Of a stretch of DNA of 64,000 bases, positions 29,223 to 37,200 are shown one piece after another. Source of the stretch: Streptomyces lienomycini (GTDB lineage Bacteria > Actinomycetota > Actinomycetes > Streptomycetales > Streptomycetaceae); the NCBI RefSeq assembly GCF_027947595.1, contig NZ_CP116257.1, positions 3,534,001-3,598,000 on the forward strand. Direction: 5' to 3'. The translations under genes and the position numbers were made by a program. Within the stretch, counting starts at the first letter, position 1, and every line of letters starts with the position of its first letter. Under the pieces are notes generated by a model that saw only the letters and a list, made by a program, of their open reading frames with translations, searched no databases and was not told the origin of the DNA.

Positions 29223-29657
29223 CTGGCCGCTCGCCGGGACGTGATGCTCACGCGGAGACGCTATCGCCGCCCCCGCGCCGGTGTCAGGAGCCGTGGAGGC
29301 AGAAGGAGCTGCCCGAACGGGCACGGCGGGCGGCGCGGGACGGACCGCGGGCCGGGGCGGGACGGACCGCGGGCCGGCAGCCCATGGGCCTCGGTACACG
29401 CCCCGCACGGCCCGTCCCCCGGGGCGCGCGCCGTCCCGGCGCCCCCCACTCCCGGGAATGCTCCCGTCCGCCGACCGGGCGACGGCACCGGGCGAGACTC
29501 GGGGGCCGGATGTCCCCCGGCGGGGCGTGGGTGAAAGGTTCGCGCCGGTCGGCGCGCGCCGGGTCTGGCAGGCGGCCGGTTACTCCGATAGCTTGCTGGT
29601 GCGGCCCCGCGTTCTCCCCCGTACGCGGGGCCGCACCAGCGCGGCCGGGTGCCCGGC
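29223..29657. other. intergenic region upstream of the M23 gene
   Basis: 435 bases. Apart from the strong terminator at 29595-29640, it holds Gly/Pro/Arg-coding shadow frames and presumably the M23 promoter, which I could not place. If the M23 start is earlier than 29222, up to 186 bases here would be coding. Confidence 0.4.
29595..29640. terminator. strong terminator after the GH4 operon
   Basis: A perfect 17-bp stem (29595-29611 with 29624-29640) around a 12-base loop, 17 bases beyond the GH4 stop codon. It closes the sugar operon. Confidence 0.85.
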
Positions 29658-30983
29658 TCAGAGAGCGAGTTCGGTGCGCAGCGCCGGTTGCAGCAGGTCC
29701 CCGTGGGCGCGGACCATGTCGTCGCACAGCTGCCAGATCTCTTCGACCCTGAGCGTCGCCGCCGTCGCCGGGTCGGCCATCGCGGCGTGCCTGACGTGCC
29801 GCGGTTCGTCCTGAGTGGCCGCCCGCACCACCAGGTCGGTGGTGCTCAGGTAGGCCCGGTTGAGGGCCGCCAACTGCGGGGGCAGCGCGCCGACACGGGT
29901 GGGCTGGACGCCCGACGCGTCGACCAGGCACGGCACTTCGACGGTGCCCCGGTCGGGAAGGTTCTCGATCAGACCGTGGTTGGGCACGTTGCCGTAGACC
30001 GTGCGGGGCGTGCCGGTCACGATGCTGTGGATGATCTGCGGCGCGTACTCCATGGTGCCCTCGACGGTGAGCGGTGCCCCGCAGGCCAGCGCGTCGCGGG
30101 TCCGCTCGTACTCGGCCACGTTCTCGTCCACGATGCCCAGGTAGGCGCCGACCGGAAGCCGCAGCCGGTCGATCTCGCTGTCGTGGTGCAGGTACCAGGG
30201 GACGTACTCGGAGGAGTGCTCGCTGGTCTCCGTCGGGTAGTGGCCCAGGCGCCGGTACATGTCCATGCGGACCCGGCGGCGCAGTTGCGGGTCCTCGGCG
30301 ATCAGGGCGTCGAGGCGGGGGTGGAGGTCCTCGCCCCCGTGCTCCAGGCGCAGTACCCACGCCTGGTGGTTGACACCGGCCGCCTGGTAGGTGACCTCCT
30401 CGTAGGGGACCTTCAGCAGCTCGCACAGGTCCTGGATCGTCCAGTAGACGGAGTGGCACAGTCCCACCACCCGCGTCAGACCGGTCGCCTCCGCGAGGTA
30501 CTGGACGTTCATCGCCATCGGGTTGGTGTAGTTGAGCAACCAGGCGTCCGGGCAGACCTCCGCGATGTCCCGCCCGAGCGCTTCGAGCAGCGGGAAGGTG
30601 CGCAGCGCGCGGAAGATGCCGCCGACGCCGAGGGTGTCGCCGATGGTCTGGCGCAGCCCGTACCGGGCGGGCACGTCGAAGTCGGTACGGGTCGCCTCGC
30701 CCATGCCGACCTGCACGATGTTGATGACGAAGTCCGCGCCGGCCAGGGCCTCGCGGCGGTCGGCGTGCGCGGTGACGCGCGGTCGGGCGCCGCGTTCGGC
30801 GGCGATGTACTCGGCGGCGGCCCGCGCGGTGGCCAGCCGCTCGGCGTCGATGTCGTGCAGCGCGATGTGCGCGGACTTCAGCTCGTCGAACGCGAAGAGG
30901 TCGGCGAGCAGGCCCTGGGTGAAGACGACGCTGCCTGCTCCGACGAAGGTGATCTTGGGCGCGGTCGGGTGGGCGGTGCTCAT
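29658..30983 (-). CDS. GH4 family glycosidase (alpha-galactosidase/glucosidase type)
   Basis: 441 residues, full length. The N-terminal Rossmann fold reads KITFVGAGSVVFTQGLLADL, followed by LNYTNPMAMN (substrate and NAD region). Mn(II) ligands are probably the Cys in GLCHSVYW and the His in GVNHQAW. The family cleaves alpha- or beta-glycosides through NAD-dependent oxidation/elimination. The ALHDID and TNPMAMN variants fit the alpha-galactosidase/alpha-glucosidase branch. There is no signal, so it acts on imported sugar. Its start overlaps the PfkB stop by 4 bases; it is the last gene of the GH114-ABC-kinase operon. Confidence 0.9.
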   Translation of the reverse strand: MSTAHPTAPKITFVGAGSVVFTQGLLADLFAFDELKSAHIALHDIDAERLATARAAAEYIAAERGARPRVTAHADRREALAGADFVINIVQVGMGEATRTDFDVPARYGLRQTIGDTLGVGGIFRALRTFPLLEALGRDIAEVCPDAWLLNYTNPMAMNVQYLAEATGLTRVVGLCHSVYWTIQDLCELLKVPYEEVTYQAAGVNHQAWVLRLEHGGEDLHPRLDALIAEDPQLRRRVRMDMYRRLGHYPTETSEHSSEYVPWYLHHDSEIDRLRLPVGAYLGIVDENVAEYERTRDALACGAPLTVEGTMEYAPQIIHSIVTGTPRTVYGNVPNHGLIENLPDRGTVEVPCLVDASGVQPTRVGALPPQLAALNRAYLSTTDLVVRAATQDEPRHVRHAAMADPATAATLRVEEIWQLCDDMVRAHGDLLQPALRTELAL

Positions 30984-31936
30984 GCGGGGTTCTTTCCGTT
31001 GCGGGTGACCTGGGCGAACGCTTCGTCCCAGGTGGGCTGGGCGGTGGTGCCGCCGTGCGCGCGGGTGGACAGCGCGCCGCAGACGGCGGCGAGTTCGAGG
31101 GCCTCGGGAAGGGCGAGCCCGGCGAGGAGCGCGGCGACGAAACCGGCGTCGAAACTGTCACCGGCCCCCACCGTGTCGACGGACCGGGCCGGGATGCCGG
31201 GCGTGCTGAGCAGGGTGCGCCCGTCGTGGCACAGGGCGCCCTCGGCGCCGTTCTTGACGACGACCGTCGGCCCCCGGTCGGCGAGCGCGGCGGCCGACTT
31301 CCCGAGGTCCGGGGTGTCGAGTCCGGCGAGCCGCCGGGCCTCGGCCGCGTTGGGCAGCAGGTAGTCGGTGTGCGGGAGCACGGCGTCCAGGCCCGCCGGG
31401 TCCCAGCGGCCGGACGGGTCGTCGTTGGTGTCCAGGGACGTCGTCGCGCCGTGGGAACGGGCGGTGCGCAGCAGCTCGGGCAGCGAGGCGGCGAGTGCGG
31501 GCAGCAGGAAGTACGACGCGGCGTGCACGTGCCGGACGCCGCTCAGCAGCTCGGCCGGGACGTCCGCCGCCGTGGTGGCCGGCAGCGTGCCAGGCGCCGT
31601 GACGATGGCGCGGTCCTCCCCCTGGGTCAGGACGACGGTGAGGGGCGTGGGCAGCCCCGGATCGGTGTGCAGGGCGCGGGTGTCCACGCCGCGGGAGTCG
31701 AGGGCGGCGCGGATGTAGCGGCCGGCGTCGTCGTCGCCGACGCGGCCGGCGAAGGCGACCCGCAGGCCGAGGCGGGCCGCGCCGCACGCCATGATGGCCG
31801 CGGAGCCGCCGAGGGTGAGGGCACCGTCGGACACGAGCTGTTCGCGCTGGCCGAAGGCGAGCGGCGCGTCGAGCGGTCCGAGGACGACGTCGGGATTGGC
31901 GTCCCCGACGACGAGCAGGTCGAAACTGTGCGACAT
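30980..31936 (-). CDS. PfkB-family sugar kinase
   Basis: 318 residues. Motif 1 is LTLGGSAAIMACGAARLG with the GG hinge near residue 43. The catalytic motif 2 is DTVGAGDSFDAGF with the base Asp in GAGDSF. The N-terminal VVGDANPDVVLG fits ribokinase-like sugar kinases. It is probably cytoplasmic and would phosphorylate the sugar released by the GH4 enzyme, perhaps galactosamine, tagatose or a related hexose; the sequence does not decide this. It lies 55 bases after the second permease gene and overlaps GH4 by 4 bases. Confidence 0.9.
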   Translation of the reverse strand: MSHSFDLLVVGDANPDVVLGPLDAPLAFGQREQLVSDGALTLGGSAAIMACGAARLGLRVAFAGRVGDDDAGRYIRAALDSRGVDTRALHTDPGLPTPLTVVLTQGEDRAIVTAPGTLPATTAADVPAELLSGVRHVHAASYFLLPALAASLPELLRTARSHGATTSLDTNDDPSGRWDPAGLDAVLPHTDYLLPNAAEARRLAGLDTPDLGKSAAALADRGPTVVVKNGAEGALCHDGRTLLSTPGIPARSVDTVGAGDSFDAGFVAALLAGLALPEALELAAVCGALSTRAHGGTTAQPTWDEAFAQVTRNGKNPA

Positions 31937-31991
31937 GGGTCTTCCCTGAGGTGACAGCGGAGGAGGCGAAGGCCGGCGTCAGCCGCGGGCG

Positions 31992-32882
31992 TCAGCCCTT
32001 GAGTCCGCTGGAGGTGATCGACTGGATGAAGGTCTTCTGCGCGCCGAGGAAGGCGAGCAGCACCGGAAGCACGGTGATGACGTTGCCGGCCATCACGGCG
32101 GCCCACTGCGTGTGGTGCTGCCCCTGGAAGGTGGTCAGGCCCAACTGCAGCGTGTACTGCGTGTCGTGGTTGATGGCGATCAGCGGCCAGGTCAGGTCGT
32201 TCCACGTGGTCAGGAAGGTCAGGACGGCCACCGTGCTCAGCGCCGGGCGGGACAGCGGCAGCACGATGCGCCACAGCACCCGCAGCCGGGAACAGCCGTC
32301 GATCCAGGCGGCCTCCTCCAGCTCCCTGGGCAGCGAGAGGAAGAACTGCCGCAGCAGGAACACCGCGAACGGCGTCACCAGCGAGGGCACGATCAGCGCG
32401 CCCAGGGTGTCGATGAGGCCGAGCTTCTTCATCACCAGGAACGTCGGGATCATCGTCAGCTGGAACGGCACGGCCATGGTGGCCAGCATCAGCCCCATCA
32501 GCACCCGGGAGCCAGCGAAGCGCATCCTGGCGAAGGCGTACCCGGCCAGCGAGCCGAAGACGAGGTTCGCGGCGACCGTGACGGCGGAGACGATCAGCGA
32601 GTTGACGAACCAGCGGGGGAACATCGCGTTGCCCAGCACGTACCGGTAGCCGCCCAGGTCGATGCCGGACGGCCACAGGGCCGGCGGGAACCGGTTGATC
32701 TCCGCGTTGCTCATCACCGAGCTGAGCAGCAGCCAGACAAGCGGTACGGCGAACACGAGGGCGAGCGGCGCGAGCAGCAGGTGCCAGGGGCTGAACGGGA
32801 GCCGCGGGCGGCGCCGTTCGACGGCGGCCGGCTCCGAGGCCGAAGCGCTCGCCGTACCCGGTCGGGTGGTGGTCGCCGTCAT
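31992..32882 (-). CDS. ABC sugar permease, MalG type
   Basis: 296 residues starting MTATTTRPG, overlapping the first permease stop. About six membrane helices are present. The EAA loop reads EEAAWIDGCSRLRVLWRIVLP near residue 200, the contact site for an MsiK-like ATPase, and the ending FIQSITSSGLKG is standard for the MalG side. The operon has no ATPase gene, as is typical in Streptomyces, where one shared MsiK energises many sugar importers. It imports an oligosaccharide together with the upstream permease and lipoprotein. Confidence 0.93.
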   Translation of the reverse strand: MTATTTRPGTASASASEPAAVERRRPRLPFSPWHLLLAPLALVFAVPLVWLLLSSVMSNAEINRFPPALWPSGIDLGGYRYVLGNAMFPRWFVNSLIVSAVTVAANLVFGSLAGYAFARMRFAGSRVLMGLMLATMAVPFQLTMIPTFLVMKKLGLIDTLGALIVPSLVTPFAVFLLRQFFLSLPRELEEAAWIDGCSRLRVLWRIVLPLSRPALSTVAVLTFLTTWNDLTWPLIAINHDTQYTLQLGLTTFQGQHHTQWAAVMAGNVITVLPVLLAFLGAQKTFIQSITSSGLKG

Positions 32883-33829
32883 GATCGGGCCCCTTCGAGA
32901 CGGTGGCGTCCCCGACGCCGGACGATGCGGACGGCCCCGGCGACCACACCGAGGGCGACGGCCAGGACGTACGCGGCCGAGGCCCCGTATCCGGCGGTGG
33001 CGTTCTTGAACGCCTGCTCCCAGATGAAGTAGACGATCACCGTGGTGGAGCCGAGCGGACCGCCCTTGGTGGTGACGTACACGAGGTCGAAGACCTGCAG
33101 GGACTGGATGGCCTGCCACAGCACCAGGAAGACCGTGACCGGCGTGAGCGTGGGCAGGGTGACGTGGCGCAGCAGGTGCCTGCGCCCGGCGCCGTCGAGG
33201 CGGGCCGCCTCGATCAGGGACTGCGGCACGTCCTGGAGAGCGGCGAGGTAGACGACGACGCAGAACCCGGTGCCGCTCCACAGGGTGATCGCCACCAGCA
33301 CGAGGAGCGCCTGGGACGGATCGGACAGGAAGCCCTGCGACGAGACGCCCAGGCGGTGCAGCACCGAGTTGGCGGCGCCGAACTCCGGGTCCAGGATGAA
33401 GGAGAACAGCACGCCCTGCGCGGTCGCCGACAGCACGAACGGCACGAAGATCAGGGTGCGGTAGAGGCCGACCAGGCGGATGCGCCGGTTCAGCACCAGG
33501 GCGAGGGCCAGGCCGAACAGCAGGCTCAGCGGCACGTACAGCACCGTGTAGAGCAGGGTGTTGCGGACCGCCTGGCTGAAGTTCGGGTCCTGGGCGAGGG
33601 CACGGTAGTTGTCCAGGCCGACCCAGCGGCTGGGCGTCACCAGGTCACTGGCCTGGAAGGACAGCAGCAGCGACCAGATCACCGGGACGATGCTCAGCCC
33701 GAGGACGATCAGGACCGCCGGTGAGACGAACGCCCAGGCCGTGCCGGTCTCGCGCCGGCGCTTGCGGCGCAGGGCGCGCGGGTCGGGCGGCGGGCCGTCG
33801 ACGGTGATGGGGCGGGGGAGGCGCGGCAT
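32879..33829 (-). CDS. ABC sugar permease, MalF type
   Basis: 316 residues starting MPRLPRPIT; the open frame extends far upstream, antisense to the binding-protein gene. The first helix follows a basic tail (RRKRRRETGTAWAFVSPAVL). The EAA loop reads IEAARLDGAGRRHLLRHVTLP. Six helices are visible. The 14-base gap to the binding protein gene and the 4-base overlap with the second permease gene tie the three import genes together. Confidence 0.93.
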   Translation of the reverse strand: MPRLPRPITVDGPPPDPRALRRKRRRETGTAWAFVSPAVLIVLGLSIVPVIWSLLLSFQASDLVTPSRWVGLDNYRALAQDPNFSQAVRNTLLYTVLYVPLSLLFGLALALVLNRRIRLVGLYRTLIFVPFVLSATAQGVLFSFILDPEFGAANSVLHRLGVSSQGFLSDPSQALLVLVAITLWSGTGFCVVVYLAALQDVPQSLIEAARLDGAGRRHLLRHVTLPTLTPVTVFLVLWQAIQSLQVFDLVYVTTKGGPLGSTTVIVYFIWEQAFKNATAGYGASAAYVLAVALGVVAGAVRIVRRRGRHRLEGARS

Positions 33830-33843
33830 GGCGGTGTGGCTCC

Positions 33844-35172
33844 TCAACGCGGAATGAGCAGGGCGGCGTTGGCTTCGTCGGCGCAGGCACGCAGCGCCTT
33901 CTCGGGCGTGCTGCGCCCCAGGAGCACGGCGACGATCGCCTGCCCGAGCGCCTGCGAGACCTCCGGGTACGCCGGGTGGACGGGGCGCACACGCGCCGTC
34001 TCCAGCGCGGTGGTGAACACGGCCAGGCCCTCCGTGCGGGCGACCTTGTCCTGCCACTGGGGCAGGCCCTCGGTGCGGCGGCTGAGCGGGAGGCTGCCGG
34101 CCTCGATGTCCCAGCGCACGTCCTGCTCCGGCCGGGCCAGCCAGGTCAGGAAGGTGCGGGCGGCCTCGGACCGGGCCTCGCCGTTGTCGAACACCGTCCA
34201 GGTGTCCGGCCCCGAGATGGTGACCGGGCGGCCGCTGAAGGAGGGCAGGGGAGCGACGTGGTAGTCGATTCCGGCGGTCTCGATGTCGGGCAGCTGCCAC
34301 GGCCCGGTGACCACCATGCCCATGCGGCCGGACTGGAACACCTGGTACATCTGCTCGCTGCCGGGCTTGGGATCGACGTACACGCTCTCGTCGCGGGCCA
34401 GGTCGGACACCACCTCCAGCGCCCGGGCGCCGGTGTCGGCGAAGCCGATGCCCTTGCCGCTGTCGTCGACGACGTCGCCGCCCAGGTCCCAGATCAGCGG
34501 CCACAGCCGCCACACGGTGTCCTCGTCGCCCGTGCCCGGCCAGCCGGTGCCGAACCGGCCCCGGCCCGACTCGGTGAGCGTGCGCGCCGAGGAGACGAAG
34601 TCCTCCCAGGTCCAGCCGGCCTCCGGCAGCGCCAGCCCGGCCTCGCGGAACAGCTTCCTGTTGCAGACCACGGCGAGCGAGTCGAGCACCGCCGGGGCGG
34701 CCCTGACCCTGCCGTTGAGCGTGACGGCGTCCCTGGAGGCCGCCCAGTAGTTCTTCCACGGAACGGGTCCCGAGCCGACCATGTCGGTGAGGTCCACGAC
34801 CTGCGGACTGCGGGCGACCCGGGCCAGGTCCGACCCGAAGATGTAGGCGATGTCGGGGTAGGAGCCGGCGGCGAGGGCGGCGGTCACCTTCTGCAGCATC
34901 ACGTCCGACAGCACCCCGCCGCCCAGCTTCACCCTGATCTTCGGGTGGGCCCGCTCGAAGTCGGCGACGAGCCCCTCCAGGACCTTCTTCGCCGTGTCCG
35001 CCTGGCCGTGCCACATCTCGACGGTGACCGTGCCGTCGGCCGCGACGCCGTCGTCCGTACCGGCCCCGCAGCCGGACACCGCGGTGCCCGCGACCGCGGC
35101 GAGGGCGGCACCCCCGCCGGCCCGCAGCACACCCCTGCGCGAGGGACGCGCGGCACGTCGGACCGCAACCAT
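33844..35172 (-). CDS. sugar-binding lipoprotein of the ABC importer
   Basis: 442 residues from the ATG of MVAVRRAARP with a strong GGAGGTGGAG site. It has a twin-arginine lipoprotein signal (SRRGVLRAGG) ending in VSGC, so Cys35 would be lipidated. The mature part is a family 1 solute-binding protein (TVTVEMWHGQADTAKK, DFERAHPKIRVKLGGG, SYPDIAYIFGSD). It captures the sugar at the outer membrane face. It follows the GH114 gene by 37 bases. The sugar cannot be read from the sequence; the context argues for galactosamine- or galactose-containing oligosaccharides. Confidence 0.93.
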   Translation of the reverse strand: MVAVRRAARPSRRGVLRAGGGAALAAVAGTAVSGCGAGTDDGVAADGTVTVEMWHGQADTAKKVLEGLVADFERAHPKIRVKLGGGVLSDVMLQKVTAALAAGSYPDIAYIFGSDLARVARSPQVVDLTDMVGSGPVPWKNYWAASRDAVTLNGRVRAAPAVLDSLAVVCNRKLFREAGLALPEAGWTWEDFVSSARTLTESGRGRFGTGWPGTGDEDTVWRLWPLIWDLGGDVVDDSGKGIGFADTGARALEVVSDLARDESVYVDPKPGSEQMYQVFQSGRMGMVVTGPWQLPDIETAGIDYHVAPLPSFSGRPVTISGPDTWTVFDNGEARSEAARTFLTWLARPEQDVRWDIEAGSLPLSRRTEGLPQWQDKVARTEGLAVFTTALETARVRPVHPAYPEVSQALGQAIVAVLLGRSTPEKALRACADEANAALLIPR

Positions 35173-35209
35173 CTCCACCTCCAAGGACTTCACTTGCCGT
35201 CGGGCGGGA

Positions 35210-36037
35210 TCAGCAGGTCTCACGTACGTAGCCGCTGCTGCCCTTCGGCGACACGTCCAGGTCGCGCCGGACGATGCTCAGCTCGTCGCCGAATCCCGCG
35301 CACGCCTTCGACAGGCCCTTGGCGGTGTACTCGACGACGATCACGCGGTCGCCGAACTCGGCCGTGTAGTCGCCGCACTCGTCCCACTCGCCGCACTCCT
35401 CGGCGACCGCGAAGTCCAGCCCGTTCTCCTCGCGGTTCGGGGCCAGTTCGACGGTGTTCTTCTGCCCGATGGCCAGGCCGTCGGAGTGCGCGCGCTCCGC
35501 CAGCAGCCTGATCAGCCCCTGGGCGTCGGCGGAGTCCAGCAGGTCGCCCGCGCGGGTGTAGCTGTCGTAGTTGTCCGGTTCGACGGCCTGGAAGCCCTTG
35601 TCCGCACAGCCGTCGATCCACGTGCCGACCTTCTCGGCGATCCGCTCGCGCTTGTCGGCGGTGCGGATGTCGAGGAAGGCCTCGCCCCAGTCGGTGTCGT
35701 AGACGACGTCGCCGTTCGCGTCGCGCAGCAGCAGGTCGTCGTCCCAGTCGCCCTCGGCGCCGGGCTGCGCCTGGTAGGCGTTGACGTAGCAGATGTTGTA
35801 CAGGCCCTGCGCGGGGGAGGCCGAGTGGTCGCGGCTGACCACCTGCACACCGGCCGGCGGGGTGTAGGCGCCGCCGATCTGGTAGTCGAAGCCCGCGTGC
35901 GCGGGAGGCGGGGTGTAGGTGGCCGCCTCGGCCGGGGTGCTGCCCGGGACGAGCGCGGCGGCGGTGACGAGGACCGCGGTGGCGCATACGCCGGCCAGCA
36001 CCGGCTTCTTGGGGGTGTACCCCTGGACACGGCTCAT
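35210..36037 (-). CDS. secreted GH114 endo-alpha-1,4-polygalactosaminidase-like enzyme
   Basis: 275 residues with a signal peptide (VLAGVCATAVLVTAAAL, cleavage near AEAATY, residue 38). The mature part matches the GH114 TIM barrel: FDYQIGGAYTP, ICYVNAYQAQPG, FLDIRTADKRERI, EPDNYDSYTR and GLDFAVAEECGEWDEC. GH114 hydrolyses alpha-1,4-linked polygalactosamine, including de-N-acetylated galactosaminogalactan of Aspergillus. Six Cys in the domain suggest three disulfides. As first gene of the operon behind a good promoter, it would make the oligosaccharides that the following ABC importer takes up. This is the key clue to the operon function. Confidence 0.85.
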   Translation of the reverse strand: MSRVQGYTPKKPVLAGVCATAVLVTAAALVPGSTPAEAATYTPPPAHAGFDYQIGGAYTPPAGVQVVSRDHSASPAQGLYNICYVNAYQAQPGAEGDWDDDLLLRDANGDVVYDTDWGEAFLDIRTADKRERIAEKVGTWIDGCADKGFQAVEPDNYDSYTRAGDLLDSADAQGLIRLLAERAHSDGLAIGQKNTVELAPNREENGLDFAVAEECGEWDECGDYTAEFGDRVIVVEYTAKGLSKACAGFGDELSIVRRDLDVSPKGSSGYVRETC

Positions 36038-36409
36038 GGTTCGAGCTCCGGAGGGTGGTGGGCACGTCCCCGCCTCGGACGCGCGTGGCGGGTCCTGGCG
36101 ACTCAGTCCGGGCTCCTGGCGCGAAGCCAGCTACCGGCTGGGCGTACCTCTGCCGCCGATCACGGGCATCGGCGTTGATCGGGAGTAAATCGACCGGGTC
36201 CGTCCCCTGTCAAGAGTTCGAAACGAGAGAGCTGGTGCACGAACTTGATCGAAGGTGGCCTATTCGATGCAGAATCAATCATGATGCGTCGGCCCCAGGA
36301 CGCCCGGGAAAGATGGATACGGGCCGGGTGGGAGCCGTGATCACCGAGCTTCCACCGGGCTGGTAGCGTCGCGTGGTCGCGGCGGGCGGCGCGAGAGAGG
36401 TGTCGGTGC
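36038..36409. other. promoter region of the GH114 operon
   Basis: 372 bases. Besides the promoter listed next, it is locally AT-richer (36180-36300) with several TTCGA/GATCGA words that may form a repressor site (for example GTTCG near 36216 and CGAAC near 36240 in inverted orientation). No regulator gene is adjacent. No coding frame is supported. Confidence 0.45.
36184..36214 (-). promoter_or_regulatory. sigma-70-like promoter of the GH114 operon
   Basis: On the minus strand, a consensus TTGACA (36209-36214) is followed by an 18-base spacer and TTTACT (36184-36189), about 150 bases before the GH114 start. Confidence 0.6.
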
Positions 36410-36631
36410 GTGGGAGAGCGGCAGGACCGTGAGTGGGTGGCGATGACGCCGGGCGACTTCGACCGGGACGCCCCGCTGGTCCTCAACGTGGGCACCGGAC
36501 CCGCCACCGTCCCCGCCGAGCCCGACGAGTACGGCACCGCCCCGCTGTTCGGCGAGACGGCGCCGGAGCCCAGTGCCCGGCCGCGCAACCGGCGAGGACG
36601 GCCCGCGCCCGGTCAGGAGCGGCTGTTCTGA
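36410..36631 (+). CDS. small acidic hypothetical protein
   Basis: 73 residues from a GTG with GAGAGG nine bases upstream; an ATG at 36443 is an alternative. The N-terminal part is acidic (MTPGDFDRDAPLVLNVGTG) and the C-terminal part basic and Pro/Arg-rich, ending GQERLF. There is no membrane segment. The family is not recognised. It is divergent from the GH114 operon, with about 370 bases between. Confidence 0.5.
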   Translation: MGERQDREWVAMTPGDFDRDAPLVLNVGTGPATVPAEPDEYGTAPLFGETAPEPSARPRNRRGRPAPGQERLF

Positions 36632-36649
36632 CCGTCCCCGCCGGGCATC

Positions 36650-37010
36650 ACGGGCCGGACACCTCGTCCACGAACCCGTTACCAGGCGGCGCGGTACCCG
36701 GCGACCCCGGCCGCGACCCCGGCCGTTCGGGCAGGTACCGCGCGCCATGCGTGCCGAACGGCCGCCCGTCCGCGGTGTAGGTGATGGCGCTGTCGTCGAT
36801 CGCCGCCACCAGCGGGTAGTCGTCGCTCTGCCGCAGCGTCTGTCAGTCGCTCGGGTGGAAGCGCGGTTGCGGGTCGCCGGTGTCCGCGCCGGGCGCCGAG
36901 GTGAAGCCGGTCCCCAGGTGGCGGTCGGCCGTCGCCGTCGGGCTGCCCGGGGGCTTCACCACCAAGGATCCGGTCACCCTCTCGACGTGCGGGGTGGTGC
37001 GGGGCGGAAT
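36650..37010 (-). pseudogene. decayed 3-prime gene fragment with internal TGA
   Basis: On the minus strand one frame keeps strong Streptomyces codon bias (almost every third base G or C) on both sides of a TGA at 36843-36845. Upstream it reads VTGSLVVKPPGSPTATADRH and then GDPQPRFHPSD; downstream it reads QTLRQSDDYPLVAAIDDSAI and then ADGRPFGTHGARYLPERPG before a stop at 36650. A Trp codon mutated to TGA is the simplest explanation. No start or upstream domain is visible, so it looks like the tail of a lost gene. The family is not recognised. Confidence 0.4.
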
Positions 37011-37058
37011 ACGGCGGCACCTTCGGGATCTTCGGCACCTTCCACCCTTGCGGGTGCG

Positions 37059-37142
37059 CGGAAGTGCTCGGAAGTGCTTCGCATCGAGCACGTATTGACA
37101 TGTCACGGCTGACCCCGCAGAGTCATGCCCCGACAGTGCTCG
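37059..37142. repeat. repeat cluster upstream of the GH109 gene
   Basis: Tandem direct repeat CGGAAGTGCT twice (37059-37078). GTGCTCG at 37064-37070 and 37136-37142, with its complement CGAGCAC at 37085-37091. These flank the TTGACA at 37095 and could be operators. Confidence 0.4.
37095..37123 (+). promoter_or_regulatory. candidate promoter of the GH109 gene
   Basis: TTGACA (37095-37100), 17-base spacer, CAGAGT (37118-37123), 78 bases before the start. The -35 box overlaps the palindrome TGACATGTCA (37096-37105). Confidence 0.45.
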
Positions 37143-37200
37143 ACAACGCCCGACCGTGCCCCGACCGTGCTGCCCGAAGCCCACGAGGAGTGTTGCCGTC

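Noticed and set aside
29223..29408. Longer N-terminus for the M23 peptidase (start at 29408)
   Set aside because: The added 62 residues are Pro/Arg-rich shadow-like sequence without conservation cues; the GTG at 29222 is preferred, with reservation.
36679..37101. Minus-strand ORF of 140 codons as an intact gene
   Set aside because: It runs in a different frame from the one with coding bias and translates to Arg/Pro/Gly-rich sequence; the biased frame is interrupted by TGA.
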